DNA from: Prevotella sp.
GTDB lineage: Bacteria; Bacteroidota; Bacteroidia; Bacteroidales; Bacteroidaceae
Length of the DNA: 47,693 nucleotides
Assembly: GCA_016291495.1 (NCBI GenBank)
Contig: JAEEXI010000022.1
Span: forward strand, 1 to 47,693
Direction of reading: 5' to 3'
The first letter of the stretch is position 1; each line of letters begins with the position of its first letter. Positions 1 to 8,133 of the stretch are shown one piece after another. Under the pieces are notes generated by a model. The model was not told the origin of the DNA. It saw only the letters and a list, made by a program, of their open reading frames with translations, and did not search any database. Both the position numbers and the translations under genes were made by a program.

Positions 1-598
1 AATAGCTGTTCAGTCGGTGTCCGTTCAACATGATGAGAATCTTCTCCTGTCCGTTGCTGTAGATTCCTCGCATGGCGATGTTGATGTCATCGTTACAGTC
101 TATGATGTTCATGCCTGGAACATAGGCGGCCAGCAGCTCCTGCAGGTTTCTGGCTCCCGAGGATTGAATCATCTCCTCTGTTATCAGCGTGATAGGCACA
201 GGCACCTCACTCAGGTTCTCCGCCTGACTGGATGCTGTAGTGATGGTAGCAGTCAGTCCTGACTTGATGTTCTCTACCATATCGATAAAGCGCTGCGGGT
301 CGTTGGCACTTGGACTGAAATAGGGATTCTCCTGTAGCAAAAGCCTTACCCGTTCCTCTGCCTCTTTATCCTCATCGTTACCAAGACTGCATAATGCCAG
401 CAGTCTATAGGCACTCTGACGGAGATTGCTGGGGAATTTCTTAATATTATCCAGCAAATCCTTTTCTGCTTCATCAAGTCTACCTATATTATAATTTTCC
501 TCCGCATTGTCATAGATGCTGCGGTATTGGTCATTGGCTTCCTGAGCGTAAGCGCCACAGACGCACCCCAATAATAGGATGAAGATGATTTTTCTCAT
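1..598 (-). CDS. TonB-dependent receptor with TPR-like N-terminal domain (3' end off window)
   Basis: I translated this gene directly from the minus strand; 199 codons are open to the window edge. Residues 1-19 are a signal peptide (MRKIIFILLLGCVCGAYAQ). Residues about 20-110 form a helical TPR-like segment (motifs YDNAEENYNIGRLDEAEKDL and FPSNLRQSAYRLLALCSLG). From about residue 130 comes a plug domain typical of TonB-dependent receptors (VPVPITLITEEMI, LQELLAAYVPGMNI, IAMRGI, ILIMLNGHRLNSY). The beta-barrel would lie outside the window. Such receptors import or sense ligands at the outer membrane using TonB energy. The TPR-like N-terminus replaces the carboxypeptidase-like domain usual in SusC-type receptors. 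Its ATG overlaps the stop of the upstream kinase gene (ATGA, 595-598), so it is the last visible member of the signalling operon. The ligand is unknown. Confidence 0.85.
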   Translation of the reverse strand, partial: MRKIIFILLLGCVCGAYAQEANDQYRSIYDNAEENYNIGRLDEAEKDLLDNIKKFPSNLRQSAYRLLALCSLGNDEDKEAEERVRLLLQENPYFSPSANDPQRFIDMVENIKSGLTATITTASSQAENLSEVPVPITLITEEMIQSSGARNLQELLAAYVPGMNIIDCNDDINIAMRGIYSNGQEKILIMLNGHRLNSY

Positions 599-1419
599 GC
601 TTTATGGATAGGGATAGTAATATAGAATGTGGTACCTTGACCTTCTTGCGACTCAAAGGTCAGTGTGCCATTGTGTTTGTTCTCCACGATGTCTTTGACC
701 ATTGACATACCAAGTCCAGTACCTTGTCCGGCAGGTTTGGTAGTGAAGAAATTCTCATAGAGCCGTTGTTTGACCTCCTCTGTCATTCCTTCTCCGTTAT
801 CGGCAATAGAGACTGTCAGTTGTCCATCGGCAGCAGTCACCTTAACGCTGATGGCTGGAGTATAACTTTCTCCCGCTTCCTGTGATTTTTTCCATACCGT
901 ATAGCAGGCATTGTTCATCAGATTCAACACAGCACGACTGATGTCCTGAGGAACAACCATCATTTTGGGCAGTCCTTCCTGATACTCCTCGTGGATGGTG
1001 ATATTGAAGTTTTTATAGTTGGCGCGCATAGCATGATAAGACAGCCATACATATTCCTTGACGATATGGGCAATGTCGGAGGGGATAAATTCATTCTCCT
1101 TACCTCTTGATACCAGGAGGATGCCCTGAATGATACTGATGGCGCGCTCCCCGTGGCCTATGATTTTTTCCATATTCTCCTTCAGGTCTGCCACAATATC
1201 CTCCACCTCCTTACGGTCGTCCGCAGGGAGACTCTCCTCATTGTCCTCAATGATTTCCGTCAGGTCTTTCAACAACTTGTCAGACATCTTGCTGAAATTG
1301 ATGACAAAGTTCAGCGGGTTCTGTATCTCATGGGCGATGCCAGCGCTCAACAACCCCAGGGAAGCCAGTTTCTCCTGTTGCTTTAGCTGTTGCTGTAAAG
1401 TATCAATTTGTTTCTCCAT
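595..1419 (-). CDS. Soluble sensor histidine kinase (HisKA/HATPase_c)
   Basis: A 274-residue kinase without a signal peptide or membrane segment, so probably cytoplasmic. A short coiled coil (residues 1-18) leads into an H-box with the phospho-acceptor His at residue 30 (SAGIAHEIQNPLNF). The DHp helices follow, then the ATPase domain with an N-box (VLNLMNNACYTVW), G1 (DNGEGM) and F/G2 region (FFTTKPAGQGTGLGMSM). It is expected to autophosphorylate and hand the phosphate to a receiver; the only receiver in view is the REC-phosphatase at 5826-6995. It overlaps the upstream propeller sensor by 17 bp and the downstream receptor by 4 bp. Because it has no sensory domain, it may take its signal from the neighbouring membrane sensor, whose own H-box is degenerate. 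That partnership is inference. Confidence 0.92.
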   Translation of the reverse strand: MEKQIDTLQQQLKQQEKLASLGLLSAGIAHEIQNPLNFVINFSKMSDKLLKDLTEIIEDNEESLPADDRKEVEDIVADLKENMEKIIGHGERAISIIQGILLVSRGKENEFIPSDIAHIVKEYVWLSYHAMRANYKNFNITIHEEYQEGLPKMMVVPQDISRAVLNLMNNACYTVWKKSQEAGESYTPAISVKVTAADGQLTVSIADNGEGMTEEVKQRLYENFFTTKPAGQGTGLGMSMVKDIVENKHNGTLTFESQEGQGTTFYITIPIHKA

Positions 1420-4267
1420 AGCTATTGTCTATTGGTAATATAATGGAAAATTCTGTATATTCATTCTTTTTTGACTTTGCAGAGATATCACCTCCGTAGT
1501 TCTGTATGATTTCACGTGCCAGATAAAGTCCCACGCCAGAGGCTTCTCCCGTTGTCTTGGTGGTGAAGAAGGGGTCGAAAATCTTAGGCATAATCGTCTC
1601 TTCAATGCCTATGCCATTATCCCGGATAAGAATCTCTATCTGGTCGTCTTTGGGGGTGATGGTGAGGTCGACTTCCGGAGTATAAGGCACTTTCGTACGT
1701 TGGGTCATCTTGGCGACAGCATAGATGGCATTGCCTAACAGACTCATGAAGGTCTTGCTCAGTTGTTCTGGATTGCCGTTTATATGAATTGGTGTGTCGG
1801 GGTAATTGAATACGGTTTTGATATGGCATTCCGTAATCTCTTTTTCGTAATATCTTCCCAACATCTCCTCGTCCTGTTTAACTAACGTGATAAGATCCAT
1901 GCTCACGATACCGCCAGAACGGTCTTTCAGCATCTCCTCCATCGCTTTCAGCGTACGAGTTGTATTGGCACCATGCTCGCCGACTTTCTTCAAGTTACCT
2001 TTCAGCATGCCGAGTACATCAACAGTATCCTCGTAATTTTCCGGATTCATGTGCTCTTTCTCTTCTTCGACATTGGCAGCGACATCGTCTACCAATCCTT
2101 CAGATAGCTTGGAGAAGTTGTTGATATAGTTGAGCGGGTTCAGGATACGGTCGATGAGTCCCTGTGTCAGTTTACCCACTGTTGCCATCTTCTCCTGTCT
2201 GACCAGCTCGTTCTGAGCCTCACCCAGTTCTGTCAAGGCCTTCTCCAGACTCTTAGACTTCTCTTCAATCTCGTCTCTCTGTTTAACGACTTCTGCCGTA
2301 CGTTCCTGTACGATGTTCTCCAGTAGTATTTTCTCCAATCGGAGTCGACGGATACGCCAGAGTACGGTAGCATAGATGAGTAAGGCAAACAATAGGAGAT
2401 AGAGCACCTGCATGTACCATGTCAGATAGAAGGGTACTTCAATCTCGAAATTCATTTTGATGATATCCGAGATAATGCCATAGGCATCACGTGCCTGTAC
2501 CTCGAAGACGTATTTGCCATAAGGCTGGTTGTTATATTCCGTAAAGGTGTCAGAATCCCATGCGCTCCATCTTCCGCCATTGATACGATAACGGTATTGG
2601 GTAGGCAGCAACAAGGAAGTATAGTCTGTAGAATAGGTAATCCTAATCTGTCGCTCATCACTCTTAAACGATAGATTAGGCAACTCACTGAATCCGCCCC
2701 ATACAAGACTGTCGTCATTGATGATGACAGAGCGGAAGAATACTTTCTGTTTGACATTTCTTGTCGGGTCTTTTACAGAGGCATCCACTACACAGATTCC
2801 GTCAGAACCGCCCATCCATGTCTTATTTCGGTCACGCAGTATGGTACGGACCGTATAATCCATCAGCGGATATACCAGTTTGTTCCATTGGTCGTTATTG
2901 GAACCGTTTTGAAGAACAGAAAGACTTTTCCCCTGATTATTCGTCAACCAGAGAAGCCCTTCCTGATCGGCATAGGAGAACAAGGGATAGGGGAACGGCT
3001 TGGTCGTACTGGCGCTAATAATGGTAGGCTGACCGTTGTACATGACGAGGGTAGCCATCTCATTCCTTTCTCCGTTTTTCGTCTGGATATCAAAAGAGCC
3101 CTTCTCGTTATTCCAAATGTTTCCATAGAGGTTCTGAAGCCAGATGATGCCATTCTTGTCTTTGATAATCTTGGTGACTTTCTCTGCATCACATAGTTTC
3201 GTGGGATTCTTACCTGGAGCATAGAAATAAACGCCATCCATCTCACCGCTGTAGAAACCGTTGTCTTCTGGCAAGACTGCCATGGTGTTGGCTGTTGACA
3301 ACGAGGTAATCATACCATTGGGATCGATTCGATAGACGCCATTTGAGGTGGCGGCAAGCAGACTGTTTCCCTGATTGGCGAGTTGCCAACAGGCATGTGT
3401 CATCTTGTTGACCTGTTCGAAATGATGTGCTGACTGCCGATAGACACCGCCCAGCGTTCCTGCATAGACGACTCCGTTTTGCTTGGCAAGAGAGAGAACT
3501 TCGTTGGGCAATCCGTTTTCTTGGGAATAGCGGGTATAGGCTGTCGGTACTGCCGTCACAAAGATGCCGTTGTCAGTTGCTCCCCATAAAAGACCGTGTC
3601 CATTATGAGCGATTTTGTAGATATTGTCTGAGCATAGGCCATTATCCTCCGACAAACGATAAATAAGGTTTCCACTTTGGTCGACGATGAAAACACCGTC
3701 TCCATTGGTGGCAATAGCTGTCAGTCCATTGCCGATATCCAATTTCTGTCTGACAGATAATCCTGATATGGGAACGGACAGGTCTTCCTTTGGCTCATCG
3801 ACATCTGTCACCTGGCAGATGGCGTTTTGCTTGGCAAGATAGATATTGCCGTTGCTTAAAGAGAAATAAATTTCCCCCTTTGACTCCCATATATGCTGCA
3901 CTTCTCCTTTGAACGCATGGTGCTCATCCTGCTCCTTCAGTATTAGTCCTCCATTGTCGTTGGCTTTAACATATCCGAAATAGTTATAACCGCCAGTCCA
4001 GATAATTCCCTTGGAGTCCTGATAGACAGACGTAATACGGGAGATTCCTTTCGTATGGATAATGCGCCATTCTGCATTGTCGTAATAAAGTAATCCTTCA
4101 AAATTGGCAACATAGACGACTCCACTTTTGTCGATAGTGACGTCAAAATTGTATTTGTGTCCTCCATATTGCTTCATGCTGAAGTTCTGGAAGAACGGCA
4201 TTCCTTGTGCTATCACACTCGTTAGGGCGGTAATAGTCAGGAAGGAAATCAGTAGCAGACGTCTCAT
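1403..4267 (-). CDS. Propeller/Y_Y_Y membrane sensor with degenerate histidine-kinase core
   Basis: 954 residues. A signal peptide (MRRLLLISFLTITALTSVIAQ) is followed by about 500 residues of two-component-regulator-propeller repeats (for example GVYVANFEGLLYYDN, GLLWGATDNGIFV) and a Y_Y_Y domain (FEVQARDAYGIISD). A membrane segment lies at about 615-637, then a coiled coil, a DHp-like helix and an ATPase domain (N-box LLGNAIYAV, G1 DNGIGI, G2 GVGLYLAREI). The architecture matches the sensor half of Bacteroidetes hybrid two-component systems but has no receiver or AraC domain. In the H-box the sequence reads GLIDRILNPLNY where the neighbouring kinase has GIAHEIQNPLNF, so the expected His is Asp706 (codon GAC, 2150-2152) and the next Glu is Arg. 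It therefore probably cannot autophosphorylate on His. ATG overlaps the WD40 gene stop by ATGA. Confidence 0.88.
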   Translation of the reverse strand: MRRLLLISFLTITALTSVIAQGMPFFQNFSMKQYGGHKYNFDVTIDKSGVVYVANFEGLLYYDNAEWRIIHTKGISRITSVYQDSKGIIWTGGYNYFGYVKANDNGGLILKEQDEHHAFKGEVQHIWESKGEIYFSLSNGNIYLAKQNAICQVTDVDEPKEDLSVPISGLSVRQKLDIGNGLTAIATNGDGVFIVDQSGNLIYRLSEDNGLCSDNIYKIAHNGHGLLWGATDNGIFVTAVPTAYTRYSQENGLPNEVLSLAKQNGVVYAGTLGGVYRQSAHHFEQVNKMTHACWQLANQGNSLLAATSNGVYRIDPNGMITSLSTANTMAVLPEDNGFYSGEMDGVYFYAPGKNPTKLCDAEKVTKIIKDKNGIIWLQNLYGNIWNNEKGSFDIQTKNGERNEMATLVMYNGQPTIISASTTKPFPYPLFSYADQEGLLWLTNNQGKSLSVLQNGSNNDQWNKLVYPLMDYTVRTILRDRNKTWMGGSDGICVVDASVKDPTRNVKQKVFFRSVIINDDSLVWGGFSELPNLSFKSDERQIRITYSTDYTSLLLPTQYRYRINGGRWSAWDSDTFTEYNNQPYGKYVFEVQARDAYGIISDIIKMNFEIEVPFYLTWYMQVLYLLLFALLIYATVLWRIRRLRLEKILLENIVQERTAEVVKQRDEIEEKSKSLEKALTELGEAQNELVRQEKMATVGKLTQGLIDRILNPLNYINNFSKLSEGLVDDVAANVEEEKEHMNPENYEDTVDVLGMLKGNLKKVGEHGANTTRTLKAMEEMLKDRSGGIVSMDLITLVKQDEEMLGRYYEKEITECHIKTVFNYPDTPIHINGNPEQLSKTFMSLLGNAIYAVAKMTQRTKVPYTPEVDLTITPKDDQIEILIRDNGIGIEETIMPKIFDPFFTTKTTGEASGVGLYLAREIIQNYGGDISAKSKKNEYTEFSIILPIDNSYGETN

Positions 4268-5829
4268 GGTTTGGCCTCCTTTCTGATGAAGGTTTCATAA
4301 GGGACGTTTCTGCCGATATAATAGTTCCATTCCTCACGAGTCAGGTCGCGCTTCAACTTCGCTTTCAGTTGTTGCTGCATCGTTTGGACAGAGATAAGTG
4401 CTCTGGTCAGATTACCTCCTTGGTCACCCGCCCATATATAGTTCTTTTTCAGGTCAAACGTGAAATTGATAACCCATCCCTTGGTCGTAAACAAAGTCAT
4501 GGGTTCTATCTTCGGCAGGTTGGTCATCCACATATTAATAGTACCGTCATAACTGGAGGATGCCAGACGATGGCCATTAATCTTGACTCTGGAAATCCTT
4601 GAACGATGTCCTACTAGTTTGACGACTTTTCCTTTACTGTTGATGAAGTAGATAGCACCATCGCTCATACCATAGAAACGTGTCTTCTGGTTCTTCGATT
4701 CAGCAAAAGCCGTTACCTGTCCTTTAACAGGGACATTGGTTGTTTCCAGCTTGCTGAAACTCTTTACCATGTGCATCCTTCCTTGTCGGTCGAAGATGAC
4801 AGGGTAGTTTTGATAACGGGAATAGAATTCAACAACAAAGGGTAGTCGCTTTTCCGCCAAGATGATTTCTTTCTCCGTATCAAAAAGTGCCATACCTTGT
4901 TCGCCAAAGAGGACAAACTGGTCATTGGCCGTATCCATACCTTTCAATTTCTCAATATTGACCTTGACATTCTTGATGGCCTTTCCTTTGAAAACCAGTA
5001 ACTCGCCCGTACGGCTTAATGCATAGATAGCATTTGTATTGCGATTGATAAAGACATCACGGAAGTCGTATCTAGGGTCACTGATGAGTGTGGTAGAGGA
5101 TAGCTTGTTTCCGGAAATGGTATGCTTTATCACCTCTCCATATGTACTGCAGCTCACGAAAAATCCCTGTTTCTCATCCGCAAAGGCAATATCCGTCACA
5201 CTTCCCTTGTGCTTGTTCCATACGGTTTTGTTCTGACTGGTCAGCGCCAGTGCCTGATAGACTCTGGGGTGATAAATGTCCCCATGATAACGGTTTGTGT
5301 ATTCACAGACGACATTGGCTAACAGGTCGGCTATCTCGTGGTTTCCTGCCTGATATTGGGTAATGGCTGTATTGGCAAGGGATTGCGAAAGTGATATGTA
5401 ACTTAAGGTATCGGCAACCCGTTTGGAGTATTCCGCCTGTGAGCGCTCTCTCTCGGCAATGGCCTGCTGGCTTTTGGCAACCTGTGAAGCCTCTAAGGCA
5501 CGTTTCTCTGCCACGAGGGCGTTCTGTCGTTCCTTTTCTGCATGTAGGCGCATCTCATTGGCGATACGACTCTGTTTCTCAGCCTGTTCTCGTTGCTCAT
5601 CACTGATGATACGCTGCTCGTTGGCCAACTCCTCCATCTGGGCATTGACACTCTGCATAACGGCTGCTTGTTTTTCTTTCTTTGAGAGATGGGTGAGCTG
5701 TTCTTCCAATTCTCTTACCCTGTTTTGCTCTTCCGCATATTTCTCATGCATCTTCCAAGCAGTACCTCCTGTAAAGGCTAGGGCAGCACAACCAATGGCA
5801 GCAATTATTATTTTGTTGATATTTCTCAT
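4264..5829 (-). CDS. Membrane-anchored coiled-coil protein with WD40-like propeller
   Basis: 521 residues. One N-terminal membrane segment (about residues 7-25, IIIAAIGCAALAFTGGTAW) is followed by a long charged coiled coil (about 30-145, rich in E/K/R/Q/A heptads). Then comes a segment beginning SLANTAITQYQAGNHEIADLLANVV and a WD40-like beta-propeller (about 190-480; blades recognisable as GSVTDIAFADEKQGFFVS, SRISRVKINGHRLASSSYDGT, INMWMTNL). The coiled-coil plus QYQAGN plus propeller layout resembles the C-terminal halves of large WD40 signalling proteins such as nSTAND or caspase-linked types, but no enzymatic domain is present. It probably acts as a scaffold or ligand sensor. It overlaps both neighbours by 4 bp (5826-5829 and 4264-4267). 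Function is not known. Confidence 0.8.
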   Translation of the reverse strand: MRNINKIIIAAIGCAALAFTGGTAWKMHEKYAEEQNRVRELEEQLTHLSKKEKQAAVMQSVNAQMEELANEQRIISDEQREQAEKQSRIANEMRLHAEKERQNALVAEKRALEASQVAKSQQAIAERERSQAEYSKRVADTLSYISLSQSLANTAITQYQAGNHEIADLLANVVCEYTNRYHGDIYHPRVYQALALTSQNKTVWNKHKGSVTDIAFADEKQGFFVSCSTYGEVIKHTISGNKLSSTTLISDPRYDFRDVFINRNTNAIYALSRTGELLVFKGKAIKNVKVNIEKLKGMDTANDQFVLFGEQGMALFDTEKEIILAEKRLPFVVEFYSRYQNYPVIFDRQGRMHMVKSFSKLETTNVPVKGQVTAFAESKNQKTRFYGMSDGAIYFINSKGKVVKLVGHRSRISRVKINGHRLASSSYDGTINMWMTNLPKIEPMTLFTTKGWVINFTFDLKKNYIWAGDQGGNLTRALISVQTMQQQLKAKLKRDLTREEWNYYIGRNVPYETFIRKEAKP

Positions 5830-6995
5830 GCTTTACGCTTCAGTGCCATAATGGTGATGTCGTCACTCTGTTCGGCCTCCATTGCAAATTCCCTGACGGA
5901 TTCCAACTGTCCGTCAATGATTTCCTTGCAGCTTTTCCCGTTTAGGCGACGGAGGACTTGTTCCATACGGTCATCTCCATATTCCTCCAAGGCAGCATTG
6001 GTCGCTTCGTTGACACCGTCTGTATACATCATAAGGGTGTCGCCGATTTCCAGTTTAGTCTGATCTCCCTGGAAGGTGATATCCTCAACAGCCCCCACCA
6101 TGGGATTATTGCTGAGGGGTAGCATCTCGATATCGCCATTAGCATGGAGGATATAAGGGGAGTTATGTCCGCCGTTGCAGTATTCCAACACGCCAGTATC
6201 GATATGGTAGATGCCGTAGAATACGGTGACAAACATACAGTCTACTGACTCGGCACATAATAGTTCGTTCGATTTCGTAAGACATTTCGCAGGCGTATTG
6301 TCTTGTAGTCCCACTGTACGGATCAATGTTCTGCTGACAGCCATGAAGATAGCGGCAGGAATGCCTTTTCCGCTGACATCCGCCATGACGATACCGATAC
6401 GGTTCTCGTCAATGCGGAAGAAATCGTAGAAGTCGCCTCCCACATCTTTCGCTGGTACCATCAAGGCCGCCAGGTCAATCTCTTCTTCATTTTCAGGGAA
6501 TGGGGGAAAGATGCGAGGCAGGATGGCTTGTTGGATTTCCTTGGCAACGGCGAGGTCGGTTTTCAAGGACTCTAGTTGCGTGTGTTCTGTCTGTGCCTTT
6601 TTGATATAGTTGATTTGTTCGACGGCCTTCTCAATCGTGATGCTCAGATCATCTAGGTCTATGGGCTTCGTGGCAAAGTCGAAAGCACCATTATTCATTG
6701 CAGAACGAATGTTCCCCATGTCACCATAGGCTGACACCATTATGCATTTCAAGGCAGGATTCTGCATCTCGTTGATTTTCGTCAACAGGGTTAGTCCGTC
6801 CATTTCAGGCATGTTGATATCGGAAAGGATAATATCAATGTTCTTCTCTTTCAATAGGACTGTCAATGCCTCCAGTCCGTTATGGGCAAAGAAGAATTCG
6901 TATTCGCCTTTGCGTATCTTTCTTCTGAAATATTGTGTTAGCAACAACTCGAGGTCCGCCTCGTCATCGACACTGAGAATCTTAATGGGATTCAT
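5826..6995 (-). CDS. Response regulator with SpoIIE/RsbU-type PP2C phosphatase output
   Basis: 389 residues. The N-terminal receiver (1-125) has acidic pocket D10/D11, phospho-acceptor D59 (DIILSDINMPEMDG), the Ser/Thr switch (MVSAYG) and K110 (FATKPID). A helical linker (about 125-165) precedes a PP2C-like SpoIIE domain with metal ligands D187 (DVGGDFYDF) and D205 (VMADVSGKG), plus MYTDGVNEA and a closing SDDITIMALK. Proteins of this type dephosphorylate Ser/Thr on partner proteins (in Firmicutes, an anti-anti-sigma factor). No STAS or anti-sigma partner is encoded here, so the substrate is unknown. It is the first gene of the five-gene minus-strand operon, about 25 nt downstream of a consensus Bacteroidetes promoter. 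Confidence 0.93.
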   Translation of the reverse strand: MNPIKILSVDDEADLELLLTQYFRRKIRKGEYEFFFAHNGLEALTVLLKEKNIDIILSDINMPEMDGLTLLTKINEMQNPALKCIMVSAYGDMGNIRSAMNNGAFDFATKPIDLDDLSITIEKAVEQINYIKKAQTEHTQLESLKTDLAVAKEIQQAILPRIFPPFPENEEEIDLAALMVPAKDVGGDFYDFFRIDENRIGIVMADVSGKGIPAAIFMAVSRTLIRTVGLQDNTPAKCLTKSNELLCAESVDCMFVTVFYGIYHIDTGVLEYCNGGHNSPYILHANGDIEMLPLSNNPMVGAVEDITFQGDQTKLEIGDTLMMYTDGVNEATNAALEEYGDDRMEQVLRRLNGKSCKEIIDGQLESVREFAMEAEQSDDITIMALKRKA

Positions 6996-7019
6996 CTTTT
7001 TATTTAATTTAGGTGTTAT

Positions 7020-7058
7020 TAATCTGCAAATTTACAGAGTTTTTTTGTAATATGCAAA
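7020..7058 (-). promoter_or_regulatory. Sigma-ABfr-type promoter of the signalling operon
   Basis: On the minus strand, TTTG (complement of 7055-7058), a 20-nt spacer and TAAATTTG (7027-7034) match the Bacteroidetes -33/-7 consensus. The predicted start is near 7020, leaving a leader of about 25 nt before the phosphatase ATG. It overlaps the divergent promoter for the ATP-grasp gene. Confidence 0.75.
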
Positions 7059-7081
7059 TTTTTTCGTATTTTTGCAAGTTG
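7045..7081 (+). promoter_or_regulatory. Sigma-ABfr-type promoter of the ATP-grasp/GH43 operon
   Basis: TTG (7045-7047), a 19-nt spacer and TATTTTTG (7067-7074) match the -33/-7 consensus. The predicted start is near 7081, only about 3 nt before the ATG at 7084, so the transcript would be nearly leaderless. Its -33 region lies inside the spacer of the opposing promoter, so polymerases at the two sites would compete. Confidence 0.7.
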
Positions 7082-7083
7082 AA

Positions 7084-8133
7084 ATGAATATACACGTTTT
7101 TAATCCAGAACACGATATTGCCCTAGCAAGTAACCTGGCTAATTTCACGGCACCCCATGCTGGCAGACAGTTACGTGCCGATTTGGGATTCCTACCTGCT
7201 CTATGGGCGAAAGAAGGGGATGTGATATTGGTAGAAAACGTGGAATATGCCCAAAAAGCATGGGAAAGACTAAGAAAACGGTTAGTTTCAAGGTATGGTA
7301 TGGGTTCCACCAAGTGGAATAACTCGTTTCTTTGGGTGGAAGCTCCTGTTTCATGGGATGGAATAACATGTATTTCCCCATGGGGTTGGGACAAAGCCAT
7401 AAAACGTGAACTTGAAAGAAAAGGTTCCCCCCTTGCTATCATGCCATCCGACGAACAGTTGGGCACTATTAGGAGATTATCACACCGACAGACGGCAGCA
7501 CATCTATTGTCACTCCTTCAGATGGAGGGAACGATGGGCGAGGCTGTGTTTTGTGAAACTTTAGAGGCTGTTGAGCACCAACAGAGGCTGTATCGCCGTA
7601 TAGTACTGAAGGCTCCCTGGAGTTCAAGTGGTCGAGGTATCCGTTTTGTTGAGGGAGATCTCAATGACCATCAACGTGGATGGCTCCTTAATCTGTTGAA
7701 AAGCCAAGGTGGTGTAATGGTGGAACCGTACTATGAAAAAGTAAAAGATTTTGGTATGGAATTTGAGTCGACAGACGAGGGTATCCGTTATTTGGGACTG
7801 TCTCTCTTCCATACTGCCAATGGCGCCTATACGGGTAATATCTTGGCTACCGAGAAAGTTAAGCTAGAAAAGTTAAGTCATTATATTTCAGTTGATTTAT
7901 TAGATTGCGTTAAAGAATCAATTTGTCATTCTTTGCAACTTGAAGACTATCGTGGACCCTTTGGCGTAGATATGATGGTAACGAAAGAGGGGTTGCATCC
8001 ATGTGTCGAAATTAATTTAAGGCGAACAATGGGGCATCTCGCTCTCGCTTTGTCGCCAACGGATGATGATATCCGAAACGTTATGCGAATAGAATATACT
8101 AGCAACTACAAACTAAAAATAAACAAACTATGA
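7084..8133 (+). CDS. ATP-grasp-like protein of unknown substrate
   Basis: 349 residues. I chose the ATG at 7084 (MNIHVFNPEHDIALA); an upstream TTG would lie inside the promoter. The C-terminal half has ATP-grasp features: a lysine-containing strand (RIVLKAPWSSSGRGIRFV, nucleotide-binding loop), a central strand with VMVEPYYEKVKDFGMEF, and a metal-binding strand GPFGVDMMV...HPCVEINLRRTMGHLALAL. ATP-grasp enzymes ligate a carboxylate to an amine or thiol through an acyl-phosphate. The acceptor cannot be told from the sequence. There is no signal peptide, so it is cytoplasmic. The stop overlaps the ATG of the secreted GH43 gene (ATGA, 8130-8133), an odd pairing of a cytoplasmic ligase-like protein with an exported glycosidase. 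Confidence 0.78.
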   Translation: MNIHVFNPEHDIALASNLANFTAPHAGRQLRADLGFLPALWAKEGDVILVENVEYAQKAWERLRKRLVSRYGMGSTKWNNSFLWVEAPVSWDGITCISPWGWDKAIKRELERKGSPLAIMPSDEQLGTIRRLSHRQTAAHLLSLLQMEGTMGEAVFCETLEAVEHQQRLYRRIVLKAPWSSSGRGIRFVEGDLNDHQRGWLLNLLKSQGGVMVEPYYEKVKDFGMEFESTDEGIRYLGLSLFHTANGAYTGNILATEKVKLEKLSHYISVDLLDCVKESICHSLQLEDYRGPFGVDMMVTKEGLHPCVEINLRRTMGHLALALSPTDDDIRNVMRIEYTSNYKLKINKL

